Assembly: GCF_003097515.1 (NCBI RefSeq)
Contig: NZ_CP029188.1
Span: 5,996,531-6,060,530 of the forward strand
Direction of reading: 5' to 3'
Length of the DNA: 64,000 bases
Origin: Streptomyces tirandamycinicus
GTDB taxonomy: Bacteria; Actinomycetota; Actinomycetes; Streptomycetales; Streptomycetaceae
The position numbers and the translations under genes are program-made. A model generated the notes under the pieces. That model worked only from the letters and a program-made list of their open reading frames with translations. It had not been told where the DNA came from and did no database searches. Below, one piece after another: positions 27,641-36,617 of this stretch (positions are counted from its first letter, which is position 1; each line of letters begins with the position of its first letter).

Positions 27641-28717
27641 TCAGGCCGAGGCCAGCCGAGCGGTCCGGTCCGCGAGTTCACCGATGCGGGTGCCGTCGAA
27701 ACCGAACACGGCGCTGCGCACCCGGTCCTCCAGCGGATGCGTCCACTGCGGGGGAATGGCGGCGGCACCGCACAGCACCCCGGCCACCGAGCCCGCCGTC
27801 GCCCCGTTGGAGTCGGTGTCCAGCCCGCCGCGCACGGTCAGTGCGATGGTGGAGGTGAAGTCCCCCTCGCCGTAGAGCAGTCCGGCCGTGATGACACCGG
27901 CGTTCGGCACGGCGTGGATCCAGCCGAGGCGCCCGGCCTCCCGGTCGAGTTCGTCCAGGGCGGCGGACCAGGGCACGCCCGCGTCGTACAGGGCCGTCGT
28001 CCTGCGGACGGCACGGGCGAACCTGCTGCTCGCCGGAATCCCGGCGAGGGCGGCCTCGATCGCCTCCCGCGCGTCGGCGGCGGTGAAGGCCGCGGCGACC
28101 AGCGCCGCCGCCCACATCGCTGCGTACACCCCGTTGCCCGTGTGCGACAGCACGGCGTCCCGGCGGGCGAGCGAAGCGGCGCGCACCGGGTCGCCGGGAC
28201 TGGTCCAGCCGAACACGTCGGCGCGGATCAGCGCGCCGATCCACTCCTGGTACGGGTTGTCGTAGGTGGCCGTCAGCGGCGGCTTCAGCCCGGCGGTCAG
28301 GTTCCGGTACGCGGCCCGCTCGGCCGTGAAGGTCTGCAGGTAGGGCATCCGCAGCAGCCACAGCTCGCCGACCTGCTCGGTGGTGAAGGCGAAGCCGTGG
28401 GTCTCCAGCAGGTGCAGGCCGAGGATCGCGTAGTCCACGTCGTCGTCGCGGCAGCTGCCGTGGATCCGGCCGCGCACGCACTCCCGCCACTCCGGGCGCA
28501 GCTCGAACTCCGCGGACGTGCCGGGAGGCGGCTCGGGGAGGTAGTCGGTGAGCGGCAGCGCGCCGGTGACCCTCAGATAGCGGTCGATCCGGTCACGCGT
28601 CCAGTAGTCGCCGCGCTCGACCGGCTTGCCGAGCATGTTGCCCGCGATCCGGCCCAGCCAGCCGCCGAGGATGCGGTCGGCCGTCGTGGGGCCCTGGGGG
28701 GTGCCTGGAGGCGTCAT
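27641..28717 (-). CDS. ADP-ribosylglycohydrolase (DraG/ARH) family protein
   Basis: A 358-residue all-helical binuclear-metal hydrolase. Metal-binding signatures are CRDDDVDYAILGLHLLE in the N-terminal half and GGLDTDSNGATAGSVAGVLC near the C-terminus, the two conserved motifs of the family. It should cleave ADP-ribose from proteins, nucleic acids or small molecules. It is the first gene of the minus-strand group with NUDIX and sirtuin genes (gaps of 111 and 152 bases). Confidence 0.92.
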   Translation of the reverse strand: MTPPGTPQGPTTADRILGGWLGRIAGNMLGKPVERGDYWTRDRIDRYLRVTGALPLTDYLPEPPPGTSAEFELRPEWRECVRGRIHGSCRDDDVDYAILGLHLLETHGFAFTTEQVGELWLLRMPYLQTFTAERAAYRNLTAGLKPPLTATYDNPYQEWIGALIRADVFGWTSPGDPVRAASLARRDAVLSHTGNGVYAAMWAAALVAAAFTAADAREAIEAALAGIPASSRFARAVRRTTALYDAGVPWSAALDELDREAGRLGWIHAVPNAGVITAGLLYGEGDFTSTIALTVRGGLDTDSNGATAGSVAGVLCGAAAIPPQWTHPLEDRVRSAVFGFDGTRIGELADRTARLASA

Positions 28718-28971
28718 GACCCGGGTTCTACCCCCTCGCGGCCCGTGGACCGGGGAGGCCCGTCCGCGGGTCGCCGCGGCGGCGCCGGAGCGGGCCTTCT
28801 CCCGCCGCCGTCCGGCAGCCGGGATCGCCGGTGCGCCCGGTGGACGGTCGCGCCGTCGGGCCCGGGCGCCTGCCCTGCGGGGGAGGGGCCGACTCGGGAC
28901 CGGGGCGCTCCACGGCTTCCCGGCGGGCTTCCCCGCCGTGTCGTGGACCGGAAGTGGAATAGGTCCAATAC

Positions 28972-28996
28972 TGTCCGCTTTCCAAAGGTGTCCGCT
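28972..28996. promoter_or_regulatory. Direct repeat upstream of glycerate kinase
   Basis: TGTCCGCT occurs at 28972-28979 and 28989-28996, a 17-base offset, with TTTCCAAA between the copies. It lies 50-75 bases before the glycerate kinase start, where an activator or repressor could bind two half-sites on nearby faces of the helix. Confidence 0.3.
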
Positions 28997-29045
28997 GCGG
29001 ATAGGGTCGAGGCGGCGCGACTGCCTGTTCGAAAGCAAGGGATTG

Positions 29046-30179
29046 ATGGTGGCGGACGGAGCAGTTAAGGCCCCACGGGTGCTCGTGGCGGCGGACAAGT
29101 TCAAGGGCTCGCTCACGGCCGGGCAGGTCGCGGAGCGGGTGACCGCGGGGCTGCGGCGGGCCCTCCCGGGGCTCGAGGTGGAGACCCTGCCGGTCGCCGA
29201 CGGCGGTGACGGCACCGTCGCCGCGGCCGTGGCGGCCGGGTTCGAACGCCGCCGGGCCGAGGTGACCGGCCCGCTCGGCGAGCCCGTGACGGCTGCGTAC
29301 GCCCTGCGCGGCACCACCGCCGTGGTGGAGATGGCCGAGGCCTCCGGCCTGCGGCACCTGCCCGACGGCGTCTTCGCGCCGCTCACGGCGACCACCCACG
29401 GCACGGGTGAGCTGCTGCGCGCCGCCCTGGACGCGGGCGCGCGGACGATCGTGTTCGGCGTCGGCGGCAGTGCCACGACGGACGGTGGCGCGGGGATGCT
29501 GGCCGCGCTGGGCGCACGATTCCTGGATGCGGACGGCGAACCGGTCGGGCCCGGCGGCGGCGCGCTGATCGGCGTGGCGACCGCGGACCTGTCCGGGCTG
29601 GACGCCCGCTTCGAGGACGTGGAGCTGATCCTCGCCAGCGACGTCGACAACCCGTTGACCGGCCCGAAGGGCGCGCCCGCCGTCTTCGGGCCGCAGAAGG
29701 GCGCCTCCGCCGAGGACGTGGCCGCCCTGGACGCCGCACTCGCCCGGTACGCCTCGGTTCTCGGCCCCGAGCAGGCCGAGCTGCCGGGCGCGGGCGCGGC
29801 CGGCGGTATCGGCTACGGCGCGCTGGTCGCCCTCGGCGCGGTCTTCCGGCCGGGTATCGAGGTGATGCTCGACATCCTCGGCTTCGCCGACGCGCTGTCC
29901 CGGGCGACCCTGGTCGTCACCGGTGAAGGCTCCCTGGACGAGCAGACCCTGCACGGCAAGGCCCCGGCCGGTGTCGCCGCGGCGGCCCGCGCGAAGGGCG
30001 TCGACGTCGTCGCGGTCTGCGGGCGGCTGGCGCTCACCGAGGACGCGCTCACCGGCGCCGGTATCGCCCGCGCCTACGCGCTGCTGGAGCTGGAGCCCGA
30101 CCCGGCTGCCTGTATGGCCCAGGCGGGCCCCCTGCTGGAGCGGGTCGCGGAGTCGGTCGCGAGGGACTTCCTCTCCTGA
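29046..30179 (+). CDS. Glycerate kinase
   Basis: A 377-residue enzyme of the GlxK/GarK type. Signature elements are VLVAADKFKGSLTAGQVAER near the N-terminus, PVADGGDGTV, FGVGGSATTDGGAGMLAALG (substrate/phosphate loop) and VTGEGSLDEQTLHGKAP. It phosphorylates D-glycerate to 2- or 3-phosphoglycerate, linking glyoxylate and photorespiration-like carbon to glycolysis. It stands alone between the glycohydrolase gene (divergent) and a methyltransferase gene. Confidence 0.93.
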   Translation: MVADGAVKAPRVLVAADKFKGSLTAGQVAERVTAGLRRALPGLEVETLPVADGGDGTVAAAVAAGFERRRAEVTGPLGEPVTAAYALRGTTAVVEMAEASGLRHLPDGVFAPLTATTHGTGELLRAALDAGARTIVFGVGGSATTDGGAGMLAALGARFLDADGEPVGPGGGALIGVATADLSGLDARFEDVELILASDVDNPLTGPKGAPAVFGPQKGASAEDVAALDAALARYASVLGPEQAELPGAGAAGGIGYGALVALGAVFRPGIEVMLDILGFADALSRATLVVTGEGSLDEQTLHGKAPAGVAAAARAKGVDVVAVCGRLALTEDALTGAGIARAYALLELEPDPAACMAQAGPLLERVAESVARDFLS

Positions 30180-30210
30180 CCGCGTCCCGGCGGCCGGTCG
30201 GGGCGGCCCG

Positions 30211-30231
30211 CGGGGGCCCTTGAGGCCCCCG
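30211..30231 (+). terminator. Hairpin after glycerate kinase
   Basis: CGGGGGCC (30211-30218) pairs with GGCCCCCG (30224-30231) around CTTGA, 32 bases past the stop codon. Confidence 0.6.
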
Positions 30232-30405
30232 ACCGTTCCGTGGGGCCGCCCGTCACCGGGGCGTCGGGGCCCGGGGGAGGAGGGGGAGCGCACGGCGAGT
30301 GGCCGAAAGACGGCTGTCGCCGGTCCGGGTCGCTCGTACGGCCCTGTACCCGTCCCCCACCGCTCCCTAGCATGTGCGTCCTACCCGACCCGATTTCCCG
30401 ATGAC

Positions 30406-31233
30406 GTGAATGAGGACTGGATGCACGGCGAGTCGTGGAGCCCCGACGCCATCGACACCAAGGTGCCCAGCGTGGCGCGCATGTACGACTACCTCCTGGG
30501 GGGCGACGACAACTACCAGTCCGACCGCGACGCCTGCGAGCAGCTGCTGAAGCAGGTGCCGAGCAGCAAGGTGCTCGCCGTGAACAACCGGCGCTTCCTG
30601 CAGCGCGTCGTGCGCACGCTCGCCGACGACTACGGCATCCGGCAGTTCGTCGACCACGGGTCGGGCCTGCCGACCCAGAACAACGTCCACCAGATAGCCC
30701 AGGCCGTCGACCCGGAGTCGAGGGTGGTGTACGTCGACAACGACCCCATCGTGCTGGCGCACGGCAGGGCGCTGCTGGAGGAGAACGACCGCACCGCGGT
30801 CATCCAGGCCGACATGCGGGACACCGACGGCATCCTCGGCCACGAGGAGACCACCCGGCTGATCGACTTCGGCAAGCCGGTCGCCGCCCTGTTCGTGTCG
30901 GTGCTGCACTGCATCCCGGACGAGGACGATCCGGCCGGTCTCGTCCGCCGGGTCGCCGAACGCCTGGTGCCGGGAAGCTTCCTGGTGGTCTGTCAGTTGG
31001 TCAGCGATCGCCCCGAGATCCGCAAATTCGTCACGGACTTCATGGCGGAGGCCACCGGCGGGCACTGGGGCCGGGTCCGTGAGGAGCGCGAGGTGACGGA
31101 GTTCTTCCACGGCCTGCAGATCCTGGAGCCGGGTCTGGTGGAGGTCTCCACCTGGCGGCCGGACACCGAACTCGCCCCGGTGCAGCAGACCGACGAGTGG
31201 ATCGAGTGGGGCGGCGTCGGCCGCCTGGTCTGA
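30406..31233 (+). CDS. DUF574-type SAM-dependent methyltransferase
   Basis: A 275-residue protein of the actinobacterial Methyltransf_19 (DUF574) family. The N-terminal hallmark VPSVARMYDYLLGGDDNYQS is intact, followed by a Rossmann-like core: QFVDHGSGLPTQNNVHQIAQ, VVYVDNDPIVLAHGRALL and FVSVLHCIPDEDDPAGLVRR. Streptomycetes carry many paralogues, usually of unknown substrate. The GTG 30406 (VNEDW) is chosen because family members start with a similar NEDW segment; ATG 30421 is possible. An XRE/DUF397 regulatory pair follows on the other strand. Confidence 0.85.
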   Translation: MNEDWMHGESWSPDAIDTKVPSVARMYDYLLGGDDNYQSDRDACEQLLKQVPSSKVLAVNNRRFLQRVVRTLADDYGIRQFVDHGSGLPTQNNVHQIAQAVDPESRVVYVDNDPIVLAHGRALLEENDRTAVIQADMRDTDGILGHEETTRLIDFGKPVAALFVSVLHCIPDEDDPAGLVRRVAERLVPGSFLVVCQLVSDRPEIRKFVTDFMAEATGGHWGRVREEREVTEFFHGLQILEPGLVEVSTWRPDTELAPVQQTDEWIEWGGVGRLV

Positions 31234-31358
31234 CCCCCGCCCCGTACCGGCCGGGCGGCGGCCGCGGCGTTCCGGCCCGCGGCCCCCGCCCGACGGGGCG
31301 ACGGCGGTGGGCGGTTCGCCGGGGGCCGCGCGCCCGGGTCCGTGGGCGGGAGGAACCC

Positions 31359-32261
31359 TCAGAGCGCGTTCAGCCGCTCCTCGATGAGGGCCAGCGACCG
31401 CTTCGGGGTGAGCGCGCAGGCGCCGAGGCGGTCCAGCATGTCCCGGTACTGCTCCACGACATGGGGCTTCTGGCTGAAGGTGCTGTCGGTCAGGTGCTCG
31501 ATGTAGACGGCGTCCTTCAGATCGTTCAGCGCGAAGCGCAGATAGGTCACTCCCGTGCCGACGCCCACCGAGGCCGTCACGTCCAGGGGTGCGATCTGCA
31601 GCGTGATCCGGGGCTCCCGCATCGCCGCGATCAGATGCTCGAGCTGCTCGCGCATCACCTTCGGGCCGCCGACCGTGCGCAGCAGCACGGACTCGTCGAT
31701 CACCGCCCACAGCCGGGGCGCGTCGGGCTGGTCGAGCTGGCGCTGCCGTGCCTGGCGCAGCTCGACCCGGCGGTCCACGTCGTGGGCGTAGAGCCGAGCG
31801 GGCCCCGACTCGACGACCGCGCGGGCGTAGGCGGAGGTCTGCAGCAGCCCGGGCACGTAGAAGGGCTCGTAGGTGCGGATGGTCGCCGCCGCGCCCTCCA
31901 GGGCGACCAGCGGGGCGAAGAAGTCCGACAGGACGTCGCTGAAGCTGCGCCACCAGTCACTGCGCCGCGACTGCTCCACGAGCCGCAGGAACTCGGCGAC
32001 GCTCTCCTCCCCGTCGACCCCGTAGAGCGACAGCAGGGCGACGGCGTCGGCCGGCTTGCAGCCGTGCCTGCCCAGTTCGATGCGGCTGGTCTTGGAACGG
32101 GAGAAGCCCAGGCGCTCGTCGACGGCGGAGGGGTCGAGCCCGGCGGCCGTGCGCAGCTCGCGCAGCTTGCCACCCAGGATCACCTTGAGGGCGGTCGGGT
32201 TGCTCTCGACCGCTCCCAGCGGCCCGGCGAACAACGACGGGCTCGGTTCTGCTGCAGCCAT
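31359..32261 (-). CDS. XRE regulator with DUF5753 domain (WhiJ/AbaA-like locus)
   Basis: A 300-residue protein. The helix-turn-helix is LGGKLRELRTAAGLDPSAVD plus LGFSRSKTSRIELGRHGCKP (about residues 29-70); the rest is the DUF5753 ligand-like domain (FYVPGLLQTSAYARAV, and TYLRFALNDLKDAVYIEHLT near the end). These are typically paired with a small DUF397 protein, here encoded 92 bases upstream on the same strand. Such pairs act in Streptomyces development and antibiotic control; the specific target is unknown. Confidence 0.92.
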   Translation of the reverse strand: MAAAEPSPSLFAGPLGAVESNPTALKVILGGKLRELRTAAGLDPSAVDERLGFSRSKTSRIELGRHGCKPADAVALLSLYGVDGEESVAEFLRLVEQSRRSDWWRSFSDVLSDFFAPLVALEGAAATIRTYEPFYVPGLLQTSAYARAVVESGPARLYAHDVDRRVELRQARQRQLDQPDAPRLWAVIDESVLLRTVGGPKVMREQLEHLIAAMREPRITLQIAPLDVTASVGVGTGVTYLRFALNDLKDAVYIEHLTDSTFSQKPHVVEQYRDMLDRLGACALTPKRSLALIEERLNAL

Positions 32262-32353
32262 CGTGCGCTCCTGCGGACTCTTGAGAAGACGTCGAGACTA
32301 TCCCGTACATCCGGGTGTGAGCCACGGCCAACTGCACGGTGAGCGCCTCGTTT

Positions 32354-32587
32354 TCAGCCAATCACGTCATCGAACTCGCCGCCACGTGCCCCGGCGACGA
32401 AGGCCTCCACCTCGTCCCGCGTATAGACGAGGGCGGGCCCGTGCGGGTCACGGGAGTTGCGTACGGCCACCCGTCCACCGGGGAGTGCTGCCAGTTCCAC
32501 GCAGTTGCCGGTGGCATTGCTGTGGCTGCTCTTGATCCATGTCACCGAGCCGAGCTGCCCCGCCGGCATGCCATTGGTGAACTCCAT
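32354..32587 (-). CDS. DUF397 small protein
   Basis: A 77-residue protein with the DUF397 signature WIKSSHSNATGNCVELAALP, then VAVRNSRDPHGPALVYTRDE. The ATG at 32587 gives the usual short N-terminus. Proteins of this type bind and antagonise the partner XRE/DUF5753 regulator, encoded next on the same strand. The HATPase gene on the other strand completes the three-member set often seen at whiJ- or abaA-like loci. Confidence 0.9.
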   Translation of the reverse strand: MEFTNGMPAGQLGSVTWIKSSHSNATGNCVELAALPGGRVAVRNSRDPHGPALVYTRDEVEAFVAGARGGEFDDVIG

Positions 32588-32741
32588 CCCCAACAACCCC
32601 TCTTCGTTCGCACGCGCGTTCGGCCCGTATCGGTCAGTGCAATCCCAGATGCAATTGCATTTCCGGGGGCGGCTCGACAATACTCGGTCGGCACCGGTTG
32701 CCGCAGCGTTGAACACCCAGGCCTGCAGGGGGACATGACCA

Positions 32742-33299
32742 GTGACGATTCACGTGTCAACCATCTCCACCACGACGGCCGGGCACGGGAGTCGGCGCGC
32801 GATCCAGCGATTCGGCGCGAAACCGCTGCCCGACAGCCCTCGTGCCACACCCCAGGATCCCGTCCTGGAGGGACTTCCGCCGCTCGGCGGTTTCGCCGCC
32901 TGCGGGCTGGACGGCAGCCTCCGGAATCCGTGCCAGGCCCGGCGGTTCGCCGCCCACACCCTGCACTCCTGGGAACTGCCGCTCCTGGTGGCGGACATGA
33001 CGCTGGTCGTCAGCGAGCTGGTGACCGGTGCCGTCCGGCACGCGCTCGCCGCCGAACCCCAGGAGCCCCCCGTCGACTACCCCCTGTGGCTGGGGCTCGT
33101 CCGCCACCCGAGCCATGTCGTCTGCTCGGTCGCGGACCCGAGCCCGGAACCGCCCGGCCGGAGCGACGCCGACTCCGCCGACCTCGGCGGCTTCGGCCTC
33201 GAACTGGTCGGCGCGCTGAGCGAGAGCTGGTCCTGGTCGCTCACCGAGCCCAGGGGCAAGACCGTGTGGGCGAGCCTGGCCCTGCCCGGCCGGGACTGA
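32742..33299 (+). CDS. HATPase_c anti-sigma-like protein with altered N-box
   Basis: A 185-residue protein of the RsbW/SpoIIAB-like family common beside XRE/DUF397 pairs. Expected motifs are recognisable: the N-box helix MTLVVSELVTGAVRHALA, the G1 region VVCSVADPSPEPPG and the G2 region GGFGLELVGALSESWSWSL. In the N-box the usual Asn (SELVTNAVRH) is Gly here, removing the Mg-ATP ligand. The protein may therefore bind nucleotide poorly, or bind partners without kinase activity. GTG 32742 follows GGGGGA by about eight bases. Confidence 0.82.
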   Translation: MTIHVSTISTTTAGHGSRRAIQRFGAKPLPDSPRATPQDPVLEGLPPLGGFAACGLDGSLRNPCQARRFAAHTLHSWELPLLVADMTLVVSELVTGAVRHALAAEPQEPPVDYPLWLGLVRHPSHVVCSVADPSPEPPGRSDADSADLGGFGLELVGALSESWSWSLTEPRGKTVWASLALPGRD

Positions 33300-33649
33300 G
33301 CCCGCGGCGCACCGCCGGGCCCCCTCATCGGCCGGTCCGCCGGGTCCCTGCGCTGCGTGCGTGGGTCGGCATGCGCCCGCCCAGGAGGGGCCCGTCACGG
33401 CCCCCGCTCACGCTTCCCTCCATCCCGTCACCGAGGGGGAGCCGGGGCCGGCCCGGAGCTCCCGTACCCGTCCGGACCGTCCGTCGTTCCCCGGCCCCGG
33501 CCGCGGTGGCCCGTCCCCGGCCCCGGCCCGGCCCCGGCCCCGTCCACGGTGACCCCGGCCCCGGCCCCGGCTACGGCTACGGCGATGCCGTCCCCGTCCA
33601 CGGCGGCCGTCGCCCGCCCCCGTGGCGGTCACCGCCGCTCCGCACGGCG
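33300..33649. other. Low-complexity GC-rich intergenic stretch
   Basis: No gene is supported. It contains runs of GGCCCC/CCCCGG (about 33490-33560) and simple CGGC repeats between convergent genes, ending at the large terminator hairpin. Confidence 0.5.
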
Positions 33650-33690
33650 AGGGGCCCGGGGCGCATGCGTCGCATGCGCCCCGGGCCCCT
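33650..33690 (-). terminator. Perfect 18-bp hairpin ending the psd-pssA operon
   Basis: AGGGGCCCGGGGCGCATG (33650-33667) and CATGCGCCCCGGGCCCCT (33673-33690) pair perfectly across five bases, 23 bases beyond the pssA stop on the minus strand. Confidence 0.8.
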
Positions 33691-33713
33691 GTGTCATGCC
33701 CTGGGAAGGATGG

Positions 33714-34583
33714 CTACGGAAGCTGTGCCGAAGCCCGTGCCTCGCGCCGGTTGTCCCGGAAGGTGTTCACCCGCCGGGCGGTCGCGAACAGCGGAATCGT
33801 CGCAGCCAGCACGATCTGCAGCGCGCAGCCGGTCTGCAGCAGCAGCTGGCCGCCCGGCGCGTCGAAGGCCCACGCGGCCAGCAGCCCCATCGCCCCCACG
33901 ATCCAGCTGAGCATCGCGACCGCCAGCTTGCCGCGCGGCTTCGGGTACTCGACCCGGCTCACCATCAGCCAGGCCGCGCCGATGATCGCGAGCAGCGTCG
34001 GGATGAAGGGAAGCTCCAGCAGCACGATCGACACGACCGTCAGCGCGCCGAAGGGGCTCGGCATGCCCTGGAACATGCCGTCCTTCATCGTCACGCACGA
34101 GAACCTGGCCAGGCGCAGCACGACCGCCAGCAGGACCACGATCGCGGCCACCGCCGAGACCTTCTGGTGGGCGTCGTCGGCGACCATGCCGTAGACCAGC
34201 ACGAAGTACGCCGGGGCCAGCCCGAAGCTGATCAGGTCCGAGAGGTTGTCCAGCTCCGCGCCCATCGGGCTGCTGCGCAGCTTGCGCGCCACCAGCCCGT
34301 CGAACAGGTCGAAGACCGCGGCGCACAGCATGAGGATCACCGCGGTCGCGGCGGAGTGCCGCGCCATGCCGCTCTCGCCGCTGCCGACGAGGTGCGGGAT
34401 CAGGATTCCGGTGGTGGTGAAGTACACCGCCATGAATCCGCAGGTGGCGTTACCGAGAGTGAGGGTGTCCGCTATCGACAGTCGCAGCGAGAGGGGCATC
34501 TCCTCCGCCTCGTCGGCCGCGCCGGACCGGGGCTCGGCCCCGTCGGCCCAGCCCGCCTGTGCGTCGGGATCAATCACGGTCAA
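33714..34583 (-). CDS. pssA: CDP-diacylglycerol-serine O-phosphatidyltransferase
   Basis: A 289-residue integral membrane enzyme that makes phosphatidylserine from CDP-diacylglycerol and serine. The CDP-alcohol phosphotransferase motif DG-x2-AR-x8-G-x3-D-x3-D is present in FDLFDGLVARKLRSSPMGAE and the following LDNLSD. Several hydrophobic helices follow. It starts at TTG 34583, overlapping the psd stop by 14 bases (GTG 34577 is an alternative), so synthesis is coupled to the decarboxylase. Confidence 0.94.
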   Translation of the reverse strand: MTVIDPDAQAGWADGAEPRSGAADEAEEMPLSLRLSIADTLTLGNATCGFMAVYFTTTGILIPHLVGSGESGMARHSAATAVILMLCAAVFDLFDGLVARKLRSSPMGAELDNLSDLISFGLAPAYFVLVYGMVADDAHQKVSAVAAIVVLLAVVLRLARFSCVTMKDGMFQGMPSPFGALTVVSIVLLELPFIPTLLAIIGAAWLMVSRVEYPKPRGKLAVAMLSWIVGAMGLLAAWAFDAPGGQLLLQTGCALQIVLAATIPLFATARRVNTFRDNRREARASAQLP

Positions 34584-35217
34584 TGCGAGTCACCCCCGCG
34601 GTCGTGACCTGGCCGACTTCGACGCCGGGCTCGACACCCTCCGGGAGGTAGATGTCGACGCGCGAGCCGAAGCGGATGAGGCCGATGCGCTCGCCCTGCT
34701 CGACCTTGGTGCCCTGCGGGATGTACGGAACGATGCGGCGCGCGACGGCGCCGGCGATCTGGATCATCTCGATGTCACCGAGCTCGGTGTCGAAGTGCCA
34801 GACGACGCGCTCGTTGTTCTCGCTCTCCTTGTTGAACGCCGGAACGAAGCCGCCGGGCACATGCTCGACGGAGGTCACCGTGCCGGCGAGCGGAGCACGG
34901 TTGACGTGGACGTTCAGCGGGCTCATGAAGATGGCGACACGGGTGCGCCCGTCCTTCCACGGCATGATGCTCTGCACCACACCGTCGGCCGGGGAGATGA
35001 CCCGGCCCTGGGCGATCTCGCGCTCGGGGTCGCGGAAGAACCACAGCATGCCCGCCGCGAGTGCGGTGGTGGGCACGGCGATGGCCGCGGCGCGCCTCGA
35101 CCGGCGCGCACGCGCCAGGCTGAGCGCCGCGGTCGCGACGGTCGGCAGGAGCCACGGCGATGCTCCGCGCGCGAGGCGGACGCGGCCGCGAGGTGCAGAG
35201 GTTTGGCTGTGGGGCAT
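34570..35217 (-). CDS. psd: Phosphatidylserine decarboxylase proenzyme
   Basis: A 215-residue pyruvoyl enzyme converting phosphatidylserine to phosphatidylethanolamine. The self-cleavage site is Gly184-Ser185 in IGLIRFGSRVDIYLP, the short-form variant of the LGST motif. SPLNVHVNRAP and HFDTELGDIEMIQIAGAVAR are conserved. A hydrophobic N-terminal region anchors it to the membrane. The ATG at 35217 gives the family length. It leads the psd-pssA operon. Confidence 0.94.
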   Translation of the reverse strand: MPHSQTSAPRGRVRLARGASPWLLPTVATAALSLARARRSRRAAAIAVPTTALAAGMLWFFRDPEREIAQGRVISPADGVVQSIMPWKDGRTRVAIFMSPLNVHVNRAPLAGTVTSVEHVPGGFVPAFNKESENNERVVWHFDTELGDIEMIQIAGAVARRIVPYIPQGTKVEQGERIGLIRFGSRVDIYLPEGVEPGVEVGQVTTAGVTRIDRD

Positions 35218-35400
35218 GGATGACCTTCGTAGCGGATGATGCCGCGCTGGCAACAAGGAGGACGGCGGCTTTCTGGCGATGCTATCGGTTGCGGGGCGCA
35301 ACTGGGAAAGCCAGAAGCCGAGTCGGTCGGCCGGAAGCCTTCGGCAAAGGCTGCCGGAATGTGATCTTCTTCGCGGCCGAACCGACTCAAAAGCCTCGAT

Positions 35401-36615
35401 TCAGCCCTGGAGCCGGTATTCCTCGAGGAGCCGGCGCCCGATGATCATTTTCTGGATCTCGGCGGTACCTTCGCCGATCAGCAGCATCGGGGCCTCCCGG
35501 TAGAGGCGCTCGATCTCGTACTCCTTGGAGAAGCCGTAACCGCCGTGGATCCGGAAGGCGTCCTCGACGACTTCCTTGCAGTACTCGGAGGCGAGGTACT
35601 TCGCCATCCCCGCCTCCAGGTCGTTTCGCTCCCCGGAGTCCTTTTTGCGGGCCGCGCTCACCATCATCGCATGGGCCGCCTCGACCTTGGTGGCCATCTC
35701 GGCGAGTTTGAACTGGATGGCCTGGTGCTGGGCGATCGGCTTTCCGAACGTGTGACGCTGCTGGGCGTATCCGATGCCCAGCTCGAAGGCGCGCTGAGCG
35801 ACGCCGCAGCCACGCGCCGCCACATTGACGCGGCCGACCTCGACTCCGTCCATCATTTGGTAAAACCCTCGGCCGGTCGTGCCGCCGAGGACGCGATCGG
35901 CCGGAACGCGCAGTCCGTCCATGATGAGCTCGGTCGTGTCGACGCCCTTGTAGCCCATCTTGTCGATCTTCCCGGGGATGGTCAGGCCGGGCCGCACCTC
36001 CCCGAAGCCGGGCTCCTTCTCGACGAGGAAGGTCGTCATCGACCGGTGCGGGGCCGCCGCCGTCTCCGAGGGGTCGTGTCCTTCGTCACTCCGGACCAGC
36101 ACGGCCACCAGCGTCGACGTGCCGCCGTTGGTCAGCCACATCTTCTGGCCGGTGAGGACGTACTCGTCGCCGTCCTTCACCGCCTTGGACGTGATGGCCG
36201 ACACATCCGAGCCGAGCCCCGGCTCGGACATCGAGAACGCGCCGCGCACCTCGCCGGCCGCCATCCGGGGGAGGAAGTACTCCTTCTGCTCCGGCGTGCC
36301 GTGCTGCTTCAGCATGTACGCCACGATGAAGTGCGTGTTGATGATGCCCGACACGGACATCCATCCCCGGGCGATCTCCTCCACGCACAGCGCGTACGTC
36401 AGCAGGGACTCGCCCAGCCCCCCGTACTCCTCGGGGATCATCAGGCCGAAGAGGCCGAGCTCCTTCAGGCCGTCGACGATCTGCTGCGGGTACTCGTCGC
36501 GGTGCTCCAGCTCGGTGGCGACCGGGATGATCTCCTTGTCGACGAACGCGCGGACCGTCGACAGGATCTCCTGCTGGACGTCGGTCAGACCGGGGGTCTG
36601 GGCGAGTCGTGCCAT
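35401..36615 (-). CDS. Acyl-CoA dehydrogenase, ethylmalonyl-CoA pathway cluster
   Basis: A 404-residue flavoenzyme with the canonical layout: FSMSEPGLGSDVSAITSKAV (FAD/substrate loop), KMWLTNGG, and RIHGGYGFSKEYEIERLYRE followed by IGEGTAEIQKMIIGRRLL. It is the last gene of an operon encoding MaoC hydratase, CitE-like lyase, B12 mutase and crotonyl-CoA carboxylase/reductase, so methylsuccinyl-CoA oxidation to mesaconyl-CoA is the most likely reaction. The length is that of ordinary acyl-CoA dehydrogenases, shorter than the proteobacterial methylsuccinyl-CoA enzymes I know of. Two bases separate it from the MaoC gene. Confidence 0.88.
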   Translation of the reverse strand: MARLAQTPGLTDVQQEILSTVRAFVDKEIIPVATELEHRDEYPQQIVDGLKELGLFGLMIPEEYGGLGESLLTYALCVEEIARGWMSVSGIINTHFIVAYMLKQHGTPEQKEYFLPRMAAGEVRGAFSMSEPGLGSDVSAITSKAVKDGDEYVLTGQKMWLTNGGTSTLVAVLVRSDEGHDPSETAAAPHRSMTTFLVEKEPGFGEVRPGLTIPGKIDKMGYKGVDTTELIMDGLRVPADRVLGGTTGRGFYQMMDGVEVGRVNVAARGCGVAQRAFELGIGYAQQRHTFGKPIAQHQAIQFKLAEMATKVEAAHAMMVSAARKKDSGERNDLEAGMAKYLASEYCKEVVEDAFRIHGGYGFSKEYEIERLYREAPMLLIGEGTAEIQKMIIGRRLLEEYRLQG

Positions 36616-36617
36616 GG

